A stretch of 64,000 bases of DNA. It comes from Paludibacter sp963678465. Lineage in GTDB: Bacteria; Bacteroidota; Bacteroidia; Bacteroidales; Paludibacteraceae. Both the position numbers and the translations under genes were made by a program. Position 1 is the first letter of the stretch. Each line of letters starts with the position of its first letter. Location: positions 2,046,001-2,110,000 of the forward strand of contig OY782858.1 of the NCBI GenBank assembly GCA_963678465.1, in the 5' to 3' direction. Below, one piece after another: positions 18,433-28,100 of this stretch. The notes beneath the pieces are model-generated. The model was not told the DNA's origin and ran no database searches. It was given only the letters and a program-made list of their open reading frames with translations.

Positions 18433-20049
18433 TTATTTGTACAGGCGCTCACGTACGGCTTTCACTTCGTCCGAAGTTACATAGTCGTCGTAATCCATTT
18501 GTTTGTCTATAATTCCATTCGGAGTGAGTTCGATGATGCGGTTACACACGGTCTGTATAAACTCACGGTCGTGCGACGACATTAAAACGTTCCCTTTGAA
18601 GTTCACAAGCGTGTTGTTGAACGCCTGAATGGATTCAAGATCGAGGTGATTGGCCGGCGAATCGAGTATCATCACATTGGCATTCTTAAGCATCATGCGC
18701 GAAATCATACAACGCATCTTCTCTCCTCCCGAAAGCACGCTTGCCTTTTTGTAAATCTCTTCACCTGCAAACAACATCTTGCCCAAATAGCCACGAATGA
18801 ACGATTCGAGCGTGTCATCAGAGTATTGTCCCAGCCAGTCCACAAGGTTCAGGTCGGTATTGAAAAACTCCGAATTGTCCAGCGGCAGATAAGCGTAGGT
18901 AATGGTGATACCCCAGTTGTAAGTACCTTCATGATCCTTATCGTGACCATTGATAATTTCAAAAAAGGCAGTCATCGCACGTGGATCGCGCGAAAGGAAA
19001 ATGATTTTATCGTTTTTCTCCACATTAAAGTTCACATCTTTGAACAATACGGTACCATCTTCGAGGGTTTTACCCAATCCTGCCACTTCGAGCACCATAT
19101 TTCCCGGTTCGCGTTCGGGGGTAAATATAATGCCGGGATATTTACGCGTCGAAGGTTGAATTTCTTCCACATTCAGTTTCTCCAGCATCTTTTTACGACT
19201 GGTTGCCTGTTTCGATTTAGCCACATTGGCGCTAAAACGGCGAATAAATTCTTCCAACTCCTTGCGTTTTTCGTCGGCTTTCTTGTTCTGATTCTGTTGC
19301 TGACGCAATGCTAACTGACTCGATTCGTACCAGAACGAATAGTTACCGGCAAAGAGCTGCACTTTTCCAAAATCGATATCCACGGTGTGCGTACTTACTG
19401 CATCGAGGAAGTGACGGTCGTGCGACACAACGAGTACAGTGTTTTCATAATTAGCCAGATAGTTTTCGAGCCACATCACTGTGTCCACGTCTAAGTCGTT
19501 GGTAGGCTCATCCAGCAACAGGTTGTCCGGCTTCCCGAAAAGCGCACGGGCCAACAGCACACGTACTTTTTCCATACCGCTCAGCTCTTTCATCAACTGG
19601 TAATGCAGATCTTCTTTTATACCCAGGCCGCTAAGCAGCGATGCCGCGTCGCTTTCGGCATTCCAGCCATTGAGTTGAGCAAATTTATCTTCCAGTTCCG
19701 ATGCACGTAATCCATCCGCATCCGAAAAATCTTCTTTCAGATAGATATTATCCTTTTCTTCTTTTATTTCCCAAAGCACAGTATGACCCATCATTACTGT
19801 ATCAAGCACTGTATATTCGTCGAATTCGAAGTGATCCTGTTTTAATACCGAAAGGCGCTCGCCCGGACCAAATTGAATGGTACCGCGGGTAGGATCCAGA
19901 TCGCCACTGAGCATACGGATTAATGTTGACTTACCGGCTCCGTTGGCACCAATCACACCGTAACAATTGCCCGAAGTAAATTTGAGATTTACGTCCGAAA
20001 ATAATACGCGTTTGCCAAACTGAATAGCAAGATTTGATACTGTAATCAT
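18433..20049 (-). CDS. ABC-F family ATPase, YbiT-like, with degenerate second ATP site
   Basis: A soluble twin-NBD protein of 538 residues without membrane segments; ABC-F proteins act on the ribosome. The linker is Arg/Lys rich (about residues 245-300) and FSANVAKSKQATSR and DPTRG match E. coli YbiT from memory. NBD1 has Walker A GANGAGKST (34-42), a changed signature LSGME (156-160) and Walker B LLLDEP with Glu181. NBD2 lacks a P-loop (FLSRDPRAMTA at 351-361 in its place), has a perfect signature LSGGE (439-443), and has Ser464 where the catalytic Glu belongs (ILDSPANHLD). So the site made of NBD1 Walker plus NBD2 signature looks competent and the opposite site looks dead. Confidence 0.9.
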   Translation of the reverse strand: MITVSNLAIQFGKRVLFSDVNLKFTSGNCYGVIGANGAGKSTLIRMLSGDLDPTRGTIQFGPGERLSVLKQDHFEFDEYTVLDTVMMGHTVLWEIKEEKDNIYLKEDFSDADGLRASELEDKFAQLNGWNAESDAASLLSGLGIKEDLHYQLMKELSGMEKVRVLLARALFGKPDNLLLDEPTNDLDVDTVMWLENYLANYENTVLVVSHDRHFLDAVSTHTVDIDFGKVQLFAGNYSFWYESSQLALRQQQNQNKKADEKRKELEEFIRRFSANVAKSKQATSRKKMLEKLNVEEIQPSTRKYPGIIFTPEREPGNMVLEVAGLGKTLEDGTVLFKDVNFNVEKNDKIIFLSRDPRAMTAFFEIINGHDKDHEGTYNWGITITYAYLPLDNSEFFNTDLNLVDWLGQYSDDTLESFIRGYLGKMLFAGEEIYKKASVLSGGEKMRCMISRMMLKNANVMILDSPANHLDLESIQAFNNTLVNFKGNVLMSSHDREFIQTVCNRIIELTPNGIIDKQMDYDDYVTSDEVKAVRERLYK

Positions 20050-20189
20050 TTTTTTATGTTGTAGTTTGTTTAATGAAAAGTTCGGGGTTTAGAGTAGCTC
20101 TGTTGCAGGCAACAGCATTTAAAATATTTCAGAAACCGATTTGAATGCATCGATGCATTGATCAGTCATATCATCAATATACAAACAAA

Positions 20190-20226
20190 GAATAGAACCA
20201 ATCTGTTTTCAAGATTTGTTCTATTC
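20190..20226 (-). terminator. Candidate terminator after the palmitoyltransferase gene
   Basis: A 15-bp stem with one mismatch (20190-20204 with 20212-20226) lies 24 bp beyond the minus-strand stop at 20251 and is followed on that strand by CTTTGTTTGT. Confidence 0.6.
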
Positions 20227-20250
20227 CGTTTATTTATTCTGATGTTGGTA

Positions 20251-21438
20251 CTATGGAATTATTTCCAACATACGTGCAGCCTTCGAAATCTTTTCGATAG
20301 ACTCATCGATTTGATCAAAAGTATGTGTAGCCATCAACGAGTAGCGAATAAGCGAATCTTCCGATCGTACTGCCGGAGAAACTACCGGATTTACAAAAAC
20401 GCCGTCGTCCATCAGCATACGGGTAAGCTTGAATGTTTTAGTGTTATCGCGCACATACAATGGGATAATAGGAGTTTCGGTAGGCCCGATTTCGAATCCC
20501 GCCTGAAGAAAACCTGCTTTCGCCCTGTGTGTATTGGCCCAAAGTGCATCTTTACGCCATGTTTCCTCTTCCATTACATCCAACGCTGCCAACACACAAC
20601 CCGTAGAGGCCGGAGTGATTGAAGCACTGAAAATCAACGTACGCGAATTGTGTTTCAGGTAATTGATAATCTTTTCGTCCGATGCCACAAATCCACCAAT
20701 CGTACCCAGCGATTTGCTGAATGTACCCATGATCAGATCCACATCGTTCGATGCTCCGAAATGTTCGCAAACTCCGGCGCCGGTCTTCCCGAATACGCCA
20801 AGTGAGTGTGCTTCGTCCACCATAATGGAAGCATTGTATTTTTTCGACAGTTCCACCATTCTCGGCAGTTTGGCTACATCGCCTTCCATGCTAAAAACAC
20901 CGTCTGTAACGATTACTTTAAGTTTGTCGGGATCGCATTTCTTCAGAAGTTTTTCCAATGCGTCCATATCATTGTGCCTGTACTTCAAAGTTTTCGAAAA
21001 AGAAAGTCTTTTTCCTTCAACAATGGAGGCATGATCGAATTCATCAAATATCAAATAGTCTTCGCGACCGGTAATACATGGAACAACGCCGGAATTAACT
21101 GTAAAACCAGTGGCATACACCAATGCTGCTTCTTTATGTACAAGTTTGGCAAGCCTTTCTTCCAGTTCAATGTGAATATCCAAAGTCCCGTTTAAAAAAC
21201 GAGAGCCGGCACAACCGGTTCCGTATTTTTCGATGGCTTTAATAGCACCTTCTTTTAATTTTGGATGGTTTGTCAATCCTAAATAACTATTCGATCCAAA
21301 CATTAATACAGGCTTTCCATCGATTTGAACAACCGTATCCTGGTCCGATTCGATAGGGCGAAAATATGGATACACGCCCATGTCCTTTGCTTTTTGGGGC
21401 GCATCATATTGTCCCAGTACATTACTTAATAGACTCAT
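20251..21438 (-). CDS. spt: Serine palmitoyltransferase-type alpha-oxoamine synthase
   Basis: PLP-dependent class II aminotransferase-fold enzyme of 395 residues that condenses an amino acid with an acyl-CoA. Visible residues are the stacking His in FDEFDHASIVEG, the PLP-binding DEAHSLG, and the Schiff-base Lys in GTFSKSLGTIGG. The N-terminal DMGVYPYFRPIES fits bacterial serine palmitoyltransferases of Bacteroidota, which start sphingolipid synthesis. The close alternative is 2-amino-3-ketobutyrate CoA ligase (Kbl), which shares all catalytic residues; no threonine dehydrogenase gene is nearby to favour that reading. It has its own promoter (see 21470-21500). Confidence 0.78.
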   Translation of the reverse strand: MSLLSNVLGQYDAPQKAKDMGVYPYFRPIESDQDTVVQIDGKPVLMFGSNSYLGLTNHPKLKEGAIKAIEKYGTGCAGSRFLNGTLDIHIELEERLAKLVHKEAALVYATGFTVNSGVVPCITGREDYLIFDEFDHASIVEGKRLSFSKTLKYRHNDMDALEKLLKKCDPDKLKVIVTDGVFSMEGDVAKLPRMVELSKKYNASIMVDEAHSLGVFGKTGAGVCEHFGASNDVDLIMGTFSKSLGTIGGFVASDEKIINYLKHNSRTLIFSASITPASTGCVLAALDVMEEETWRKDALWANTHRAKAGFLQAGFEIGPTETPIIPLYVRDNTKTFKLTRMLMDDGVFVNPVVSPAVRSEDSLIRYSLMATHTFDQIDESIEKISKAARMLEIIP

Positions 21439-21469
21439 TTTTTTATTAAATTAATAAGTAAAACGGGTG

Positions 21470-21500
21470 CAAAGATAAGTTTTTTTTACGGAAGTCGAAA
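21470..21500 (-). promoter_or_regulatory. Bacteroidota-type promoter for the palmitoyltransferase gene
   Basis: On the minus strand TTTC (at 21497-21500), then 19 bases, then TATCTTTG (at 21470-21477). This fits the TTTG-N19-TAnnTTTG consensus with one change in the -33 box. It lies 32 bp upstream of the start at 21438 and back to back with the promoter at 21505-21535. Confidence 0.65.
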
Positions 21501-21504
21501 CTGT

Positions 21505-21535
21505 TTTGCCATTAAACTCATTTTAGCTACTTTTG
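21505..21535 (+). promoter_or_regulatory. Bacteroidota-type promoter for the Cys-cluster gene
   Basis: TTTG at 21505-21508, exactly 19 bases, then TACTTTTG at 21528-21535: a full match to the TTTG-N19-TAnnTTTG consensus, 28 bp upstream of the start at 21564. Confidence 0.75.
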
Positions 21536-21563
21536 CGGTTCGGTAAAATAAACTGTTTGAAGC

Positions 21564-22061
21564 ATGTATAACAAATTTGATTTCCCGCTTTTGGCTTATT
21601 CCGCCCGGAAAAGCGAACCGGAGTGGATAAAATTCTTCAATAAGAACAAAAAGAAAATTGAAAGTCTTGATTTAAAAATACATGACTTACACGATAAAGC
21701 CACAGCCAAAACAAATTGTCTGGAATGTGGCAACTGTTGCCGTACGCTTGGCCCACGCATTACCGACAAAGATGTGGAACGCATGGCCAAAGCGTTGCGC
21801 ATGAAAGCCGCAGATGTGATGGCACGCTACCTGCGCACCGACGAAGATGGAGATATTGTTTTTCAGTCGATGCCCTGTCCGTTTCTGGGCGACGACAATT
21901 ATTGCTCTATCTACGAGTCGCGCCCCAAAGCCTGTCGCGAATATCCACACACCGACCGCAAGAAGTTTTATCAGATTTATAAACTATCGGTAAAAAATGC
22001 CTACACCTGCCCTATCGTATTCGAAGTGCTCGAAGGCATCAATAAACTTGAGCTGAAATAA
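21564..22061 (+). CDS. YkgJ-family cysteine cluster protein
   Basis: A 165-residue cytoplasmic protein of the zinc/iron-chelating CxxCxxCC family. Cysteines at 52, 55, 58 and 59 (CLECGNCC) are followed by Cys105 (MPCPFL), Cys114 (YCSIY), Cys124 (ACREYP) and Cys149 (TCPIV), eight in all, enough for a metal or Fe-S site. The function of the family is not established. It is a single-gene unit with its own promoter, divergent from the palmitoyltransferase gene. Confidence 0.9.
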   Translation: MYNKFDFPLLAYSARKSEPEWIKFFNKNKKKIESLDLKIHDLHDKATAKTNCLECGNCCRTLGPRITDKDVERMAKALRMKAADVMARYLRTDEDGDIVFQSMPCPFLGDDNYCSIYESRPKACREYPHTDRKKFYQIYKLSVKNAYTCPIVFEVLEGINKLELK

Positions 22062-22096
22062 CCGACCGGGGAGAGCGTTGCTCAGCCCCCGATGCA

Positions 22097-23263
22097 TTAT
22101 TCGGCATAAATCAGGTATTTTTTTCTGATTGATTTGTATTTATTCAGGTCGTTCTGCCAGCTTTGTCTGATTTGTTTCTCGTCGAGTCCGGCTATAATTT
22201 GCTTCCGCAACACATCTGTTCCAGCCAGCTTATCAAAGAAAGCAGGTCGGGAAATAAAGGCTGCATCTGCTTTTGATTTTTTATAAAAATCGAGAAAATA
22301 AGCAAGGGAAAAACCTTTAGGATCTTTCGCTTTTCGCAAGTCAATTCCATAACAAAGCTGATCCTTCTGAAGTGGTTTATTATCAAAACCCTTTATGGCC
22401 ACAGGAGTAAATGTAAACGAACCGAAATCGGGATTCGGGAAACCAATGACCTGAAAAGGCATATAAGTGCCACGCCCGACGCTCACTTCGGTGGCTTCGA
22501 AAAGGCAAAGCGATGCGTAAAGCGCAATGGCCTGGTCATTCGGCAAATTGGGCGATGGTTTGATGGGCAAAGAATAAGGCTGGCGATGTTTCCAACCTTT
22601 GAGCGGGATAACTTTAAGATCGCATTTCACACCTTTGCTCAACCAGCCTTCGCCGTTGATCATTTGCGCAAGTTCGCCCACCGTACAGCCATGCAGCAGC
22701 GGGATGGCATGCATACTTACGAAGGACATAAATTTAGCATCGGTCAACACCGGACCATCCACATAATCGCAGGGATTAGGACGGTCGAGCACAATCATTT
22801 GTTTTCCATTTTCGGCAGCTGCTTCCATTGCATAATGCATAGTGCTGATATAAGTGTAAAATCGAGCCCCAACATCCTGTATATCGAACAAAACAATATC
22901 AACATCCCCCATTTGTTCGGCAGTGGGTTTCCGGTTGCTGCCATACAACGATACAATAGGCAACCCTGTACGCTGATCGGTGGTACTGTTTACATGTTCG
23001 CCAGCCGCCGCTTCACCTCTGAATCCATGCTCGGGCGCAAATATCTTCACTATTTTCACTCCGCTCTTTTGAAGTGTATCTACCAAATGTGTAGAACCAA
23101 CAACTGAGGTGTGATTCACAACCAAAGCCACACTTTTTCCTTTGAGCAAAGGAAGATAAGCCTCAGTGCGTTCAGCACCTGTACGCACTTGCGCCGAAAG
23201 GGTTGTTATACAAAAAAATAAAAAAATGATTGCTGCCAATTGTTGCTGATACCGGAATTGCAT
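22097..23263 (-). CDS. namZ: DUF1343 / NamZ-family exo-beta-N-acetylmuramidase
   Basis: Exported protein of 388 residues with a signal segment ending near residue 25 (ITTLSAQ). It shows the family landmarks VVNHTSVV, IFAPEHGFRG, IVLFDIQDVGARFYTYI, VLDRPNP and FEATEVSVGRGT. DUF1343 proteins include NamZ (GH171), which removes MurNAc from the non-reducing end of peptidoglycan fragments. A role in cell-wall recycling or scavenging is therefore likely, but the exact substrate cannot be read from the sequence. A gene upstream on the same strand ends 90 bp away behind a hairpin, so it is probably transcribed separately. Confidence 0.88.
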   Translation of the reverse strand: MQFRYQQQLAAIIFLFFCITTLSAQVRTGAERTEAYLPLLKGKSVALVVNHTSVVGSTHLVDTLQKSGVKIVKIFAPEHGFRGEAAAGEHVNSTTDQRTGLPIVSLYGSNRKPTAEQMGDVDIVLFDIQDVGARFYTYISTMHYAMEAAAENGKQMIVLDRPNPCDYVDGPVLTDAKFMSFVSMHAIPLLHGCTVGELAQMINGEGWLSKGVKCDLKVIPLKGWKHRQPYSLPIKPSPNLPNDQAIALYASLCLFEATEVSVGRGTYMPFQVIGFPNPDFGSFTFTPVAIKGFDNKPLQKDQLCYGIDLRKAKDPKGFSLAYFLDFYKKSKADAAFISRPAFFDKLAGTDVLRKQIIAGLDEKQIRQSWQNDLNKYKSIRKKYLIYAE

Positions 23264-23295
23264 AAGTTGTATTGATTTGATTGTTGAAATAAAAT

Positions 23296-23329
23296 TGCCG
23301 ACAGGCCCAACGACCTGCCGGCATTTTTT
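23296..23329. terminator. Hairpin between the barrel gene and namZ
   Basis: A 10-bp stem with one mismatch (23296-23305 with 23314-23323) has T6 on the plus side and an AT-rich stretch on the minus side. It lies 30 bp past the stop of the minus-strand barrel gene. Confidence 0.65.
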
Positions 23330-23352
23330 GTGAATATTGAATTATTTGATTT

Positions 23353-25116
23353 CTAAAATGAAAATGAGGCGCCTACCAACACATTCATTCCCTGTACTTC
23401 GTAGCCATAAAATTCCTGATACCTGTTGTTTGTCAGGTTATTTACCTTACCAAACAGCGTAAACCAGTTGAGATAAGAATAGGATGCACCCAAATTGATA
23501 TCTACCTTCGGACGCATGCGCATGGATTGCTCACCAAGTTTTGCAAATCTTTCGCTTTCGAAGAAAACATTCGATGTCACATTCAGGTTTCGGGTCACAC
23601 GCCAGTCGGCTGTCATGTCGGCTTCGAATTTAGGTTTGTTCCAGGCCATGGCTATATCTTCCACATCCCAGCCATTGTAAGCGCCTTTCAGTTGAATGTT
23701 CACAAGGTTCCGCAGATTGTAATTGGCACGCAATCCTACTTTTACAAGTGTAGCAGCACTGTAAACCACATTAAATTTGTTCGTATAAATGATCGAATCG
23801 TTGGGTGAGCCTAAAACCGCTGACGAAAGCAATGAATATGCGTAATCTTTGTTTATAAAAAAGTACTGATTGTCGATCCGTTGATAATTTACATAAGCAT
23901 CGAACAATAAGTTATAAACAGGTTTGATTTTCACTCCGAAAAAAGCACTTACAGGCGTATAGGTATCTTGTACACGAAGGTCGGAAAACAAGAACCGGTT
24001 TTCGGTGAACATTCCATCAAGTGTATTCACTTTGTAACTTCCCCCGGCTCCGGCATAAAATGCCAACCATTCAGGTACAGCTTTCCATTCGAACGAAACA
24101 TCGGGCGATGGATTGAACGGGCGGCCATGAACAAACGAAAAACTTGATTTCACTCCTAAACGTATATCCCAGCGCTCGCTTTCTATGCTGTAGTATAGAT
24201 TCATTGAGAAAACAGTATACGCATCCCACACATTCATAACAGCATTGGCAATATCGGTTTTATACATCATATTCTGCATCTCAACATCGATACCCGATCT
24301 GTTTCTGCCATTAGGTGTATTGAAATTGGCTTTACTGTGAATAATATTCTCAGTCAGTCCGTTGCGCGAATCGAAAAGGCGGTACTGAACTTCGGCTTTA
24401 TAACGTATACTTTCAGTCGCGGGCAACGAACGCATGCCTGCAAAAGCATTGAAACGCCAAAAAACATCGTTATCGGCACCATTGACGATATTGTCAAGCG
24501 AAAAAAGTTGGGCTGTACGATTGACTCTTACAAAATTTAATTCTTCGTATATCCCGGTCCTCAGTGAAGTGAGGTCTTTCGGAGTACCAGTCATGTCGAA
24601 CTGCTCGCCATAATATTTAAAATATTCGTGTCCCAATCCTACACCGGCATAAAACTCTGAATTTCTATAGTTGTTATTGAATTCCAAAGCAGCGCGTGTG
24701 GTTGAATGTGCTTCCTTGCTGAAAGTAGCTAAATGATTCAGCTTAAAATCCAAACGCATGTCTGTTTTTTTCAGTAGCGGCAAAGCAAAATCGAGCAGAT
24801 TATTGAGGTTGTTTCCAAGCCCTATACGCACAAATGCATCGTTCGGGTTTTTACGTCGTTGATGTTCAAGTTCGGCCGCACTCAACGTTTGAATGTTCTG
24901 CCCCACCGGCAAGGGGAAATTAAACTCGGTATATTTAGCTGCTGTTTTTTCTACATTGGGTTCGATAACTTCGGGAACAGAAATTATTTTCCCTGCATCC
25001 TGAATGATGGGTTTATATTCCCGCTCCACAGTGACGTTTTGGTCAACTGTTTGTGCGTTTACCCCTACCGACATAGCTAACAAAACGGATAATATATATT
25101 TTGATGTTTTCATCAT
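23353..25116 (-). CDS. Outer-membrane beta-barrel, TonB-receptor-like without a full plug
   Basis: A 587-residue protein with a signal peptide (cut near AQ, residue 22), about 75 residues of Pro/Glu-rich soluble sequence (VEREYKPIIQ, SVPEVIEPNVEK), then alternating aromatic/polar strands to a terminal VLVGASFSF, typical of an outer-membrane barrel. The end FGKVNNLTNNRYQEFYGYEVQG resembles TonB-dependent receptors, but the N-terminal region is too short for an ordinary plug domain. It begins 46 bp after the 1011-residue TPR gene, so the two are probably cotranscribed and may form one outer-membrane complex. The substrate is unknown. Either of two adjacent Met codons could start it. Confidence 0.75.
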   Translation of the reverse strand: MMKTSKYILSVLLAMSVGVNAQTVDQNVTVEREYKPIIQDAGKIISVPEVIEPNVEKTAAKYTEFNFPLPVGQNIQTLSAAELEHQRRKNPNDAFVRIGLGNNLNNLLDFALPLLKKTDMRLDFKLNHLATFSKEAHSTTRAALEFNNNYRNSEFYAGVGLGHEYFKYYGEQFDMTGTPKDLTSLRTGIYEELNFVRVNRTAQLFSLDNIVNGADNDVFWRFNAFAGMRSLPATESIRYKAEVQYRLFDSRNGLTENIIHSKANFNTPNGRNRSGIDVEMQNMMYKTDIANAVMNVWDAYTVFSMNLYYSIESERWDIRLGVKSSFSFVHGRPFNPSPDVSFEWKAVPEWLAFYAGAGGSYKVNTLDGMFTENRFLFSDLRVQDTYTPVSAFFGVKIKPVYNLLFDAYVNYQRIDNQYFFINKDYAYSLLSSAVLGSPNDSIIYTNKFNVVYSAATLVKVGLRANYNLRNLVNIQLKGAYNGWDVEDIAMAWNKPKFEADMTADWRVTRNLNVTSNVFFESERFAKLGEQSMRMRPKVDINLGASYSYLNWFTLFGKVNNLTNNRYQEFYGYEVQGMNVLVGASFSF

Positions 25117-25162
25117 GCTTTCTTTTTAAAATATTTCAATTCCTTTTATTCGATATCGTTGG

Positions 25163-28100
25163 TTAGTTGGTAATTCTTTGATTCTCGCGCAGCGTAATCG
25201 CATTCAGCCGTTCAGTGATCAGGGTCTGAATTTCATCAGCTGTCGTATAATTTTTCTGCAAACTCAACAGATATTGTTTGGCCTGGAAATCGTTGCCTTG
25301 CTGAATATACACATCGGCCAACAGCACAAAGCTGCGGGCGAGCCAGAATTGATGCGGAGTATTCTTTTTAGCAAAATCGTTTACTTCATTCTCAGCATCG
25401 GTCAGCTTACCTTGCTCAAAATACAGATTTGCCAACAGATATTTAGCTTCGGCACCGTTAGATGTGCGGGTATCTGTCGCTAAAGTTTTCAAATCGGTCA
25501 CTGCTTGAGCTGTCTGACGAAGTGCGATATAGGCTTTGGCTCTGTTGTAACGTGCTTCGGAAATAACGTCGGCACCGGATTTCGTGTCTGCTATTATTTC
25601 ATTGGCGATCGTGACAGTGTTTTGATGATCATTTAAATAATAACTACAACGAAGAATACCTAAACGGGCAATGTTCCGGTCTTCGGTGGACTGCGCCATC
25701 ATTTGTAACTGTTTGAAGTATTGCATGGATGAGCTAAAATCCTTTTTATCGTAGGTAATTTCGGCACATCGGGTAGTTGCCTCTTGGCTATATTGGCTTC
25801 CGGCAAGCAACAGCAGTGCCTGATAAGCAGCCAATGCATTGTCCTTGTCGTTGGAACGATAATAGCTATCGGCAAGATAGAACTGAGCATTTGTACAATA
25901 CCTTCCTCCGGCGCAATAATTGTTCAGATACGAACGCAAACCTTTAATTGCCTGCGCGTAATTGGCATTCATGTATTGTTTTTCGGCAGCAATGTACGAG
26001 ATAGAATCTTCGCGACTGGCGACGTTAGAACCAATTTTCATATTCAGCGTCTTGGCATAAGCCAAATACGAAGCCACATCATTTTTCTCTATATAAACCG
26101 ACTCCAGACTTTCGAGCGCGGTATAGGATTCTTCGGTGCCGGGATAAGCCGAAATCACTTTTTTATAGGCTGTTATAGCCTGATCGTAATTATTCTGATT
26201 AAAATAAATCATACCTGTTTCGAGGGCTGCCTTAGGTGCCAGCTTGCTGTTAGGCTGAACGCTCAACAGTTTCTGATAGGTAGAAATGGCTTTTGCATCG
26301 CTTTCGAGCATAACGTACGACCGACCTATTTCATACAAAGCATCATCAATGTATTCCGATTTTGGATATTTTGAAATAAGATTTTCGAGTCGATTGATTT
26401 TAGTACTGTAGTTTTTCTGAAGACCTGCCACATAAGCACTTTGAAAAGCCGCATAATCGCCTGTGTTCGGACTCAATGACGATGCCCGCGAATAATAAGT
26501 TTCGGCTTTTGTAAAATTACGTGCATTAAAATAACAATCGCCAATACGGTTGTATGCATCAGCATAGGTGGTTGCTCCGGAATTGTTTTCTACATCGACA
26601 TACTTGAGAAACCAGTTAAGCGCCTCGTTATAATTTTTTTGAGAGAAATAAGCGTATGCTAATGCGTAATTCGCAGTCTTGTAATTTACACTCGATCGTG
26701 CATACGAATTTGAGAAAAATGATTTCAAATCGGCAATGCTTTTATCGGACTGACTACTGCGGTAGTAACTTTCGGAACGCCAATAGTAACTTTCGGCTGA
26801 ATATTTGCCTGTGGACGAACTTTGAAGCGAAAGGCTGAAGTATTCGATGGCTTTGTTCAGGTTATTTTGAGCGAATGCCTCCGTTCCAAGTTGGTAAAGA
26901 AGATATTGTTTTGTTTCTACAAGTTTCGGATTGGGATTTTTAATTTTGAGTATGGACTGATAAGCCGAAGCATAGTTTTTGGAAGTCATATATACTGCTG
27001 CCAGATAATCATATGCTTTATCAACATATTTTGAACCCGGAAACTCAGCGAGAAATTGCTCAAAAGCCTTGATGGACTCTCCGAAAGCTGTCGTTGTTTC
27101 GTAGGTCGTCAGCGCATAATTATAAAGTGCTTCTTCGCGTATCGTTTTGTTAAATTTCGATCTCAACGCCGCTTCGTACGAAAGTCGTGCATTTGTTTTA
27201 TTATTTAATTTAATGTACGCATTCCCCAAGTGCAGATAGGCATTTTCAGTGATTTCGTCTTTTTCGGTGGTTGCTTTCGACAATGCCAACACAGCATTCG
27301 AAAAATCATCGGTATTGTAATACGACAAACCCATCAAATACATATCGTTACGCAAAACCTGAGGCGTAAGTTTTTCGTAATTATTAAAATAGCCAATGGC
27401 TTTGGCATATTCTTTTTGACTGTAGGCTATTTCGCCCATAATGCGGTATATCTCGGCATTGTTTTTATTGTCGGGATTATTTGCAAGCAATTTATCGGCA
27501 CGTTCATAAAGTTTATCGTACTCTTTTTGAGCATAATAAATTTGAATGATATAATAAGGCACTAAGTTTTTATAAGCCGGGTGTTCTTCTATCTTCAGAA
27601 AATCGGGCAAAGCGGCAGCATAATTTCCAAGTGTATATTCGGAATAGGCATAATAGTAAGTAGCCGAAAGGTTATAGCGGGAGTTCATATTTTTCAAAGC
27701 TTTGAAAATGGCAAGCGCCTGCACATAATTCTTCGTTTCGAGCGAAGCATATCCTTTACAGAACATAAAATCAACGCGTTCGCGCTGACCCAACCTATCC
27801 TCATTCACCTGACCAAAGTAAGTAAGCGCACTGGCATACTTTTTATTTTCATATTCGAGCATGCCAAGCATCACATTTGTTTTGTCGAAAAAAGGAGTGT
27901 ATGGATGTTTGAACAAATAATTATTAAGCTTTTCCTCAGCATTAGTTTGCCGAAGTTCGAAAGCATTGGCAGCAATATAGTATTCGGCTTCCTGAATTTG
28001 ACCGGCTTTTGTCAATTCGGCCGACTTCAGAAATTCCTCGAAACTACGATAGGATGCAGCAAATTTACGCTGATTGAAAAGTTCTCTCCCTTGATTGAAA

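Noticed and set aside
20251..21438. 2-amino-3-ketobutyrate CoA ligase (Kbl)
   Set aside because: All catalytic residues fit, but the N-terminus looks like bacterial serine palmitoyltransferases and no threonine dehydrogenase gene is adjacent; kept only as an alternative.
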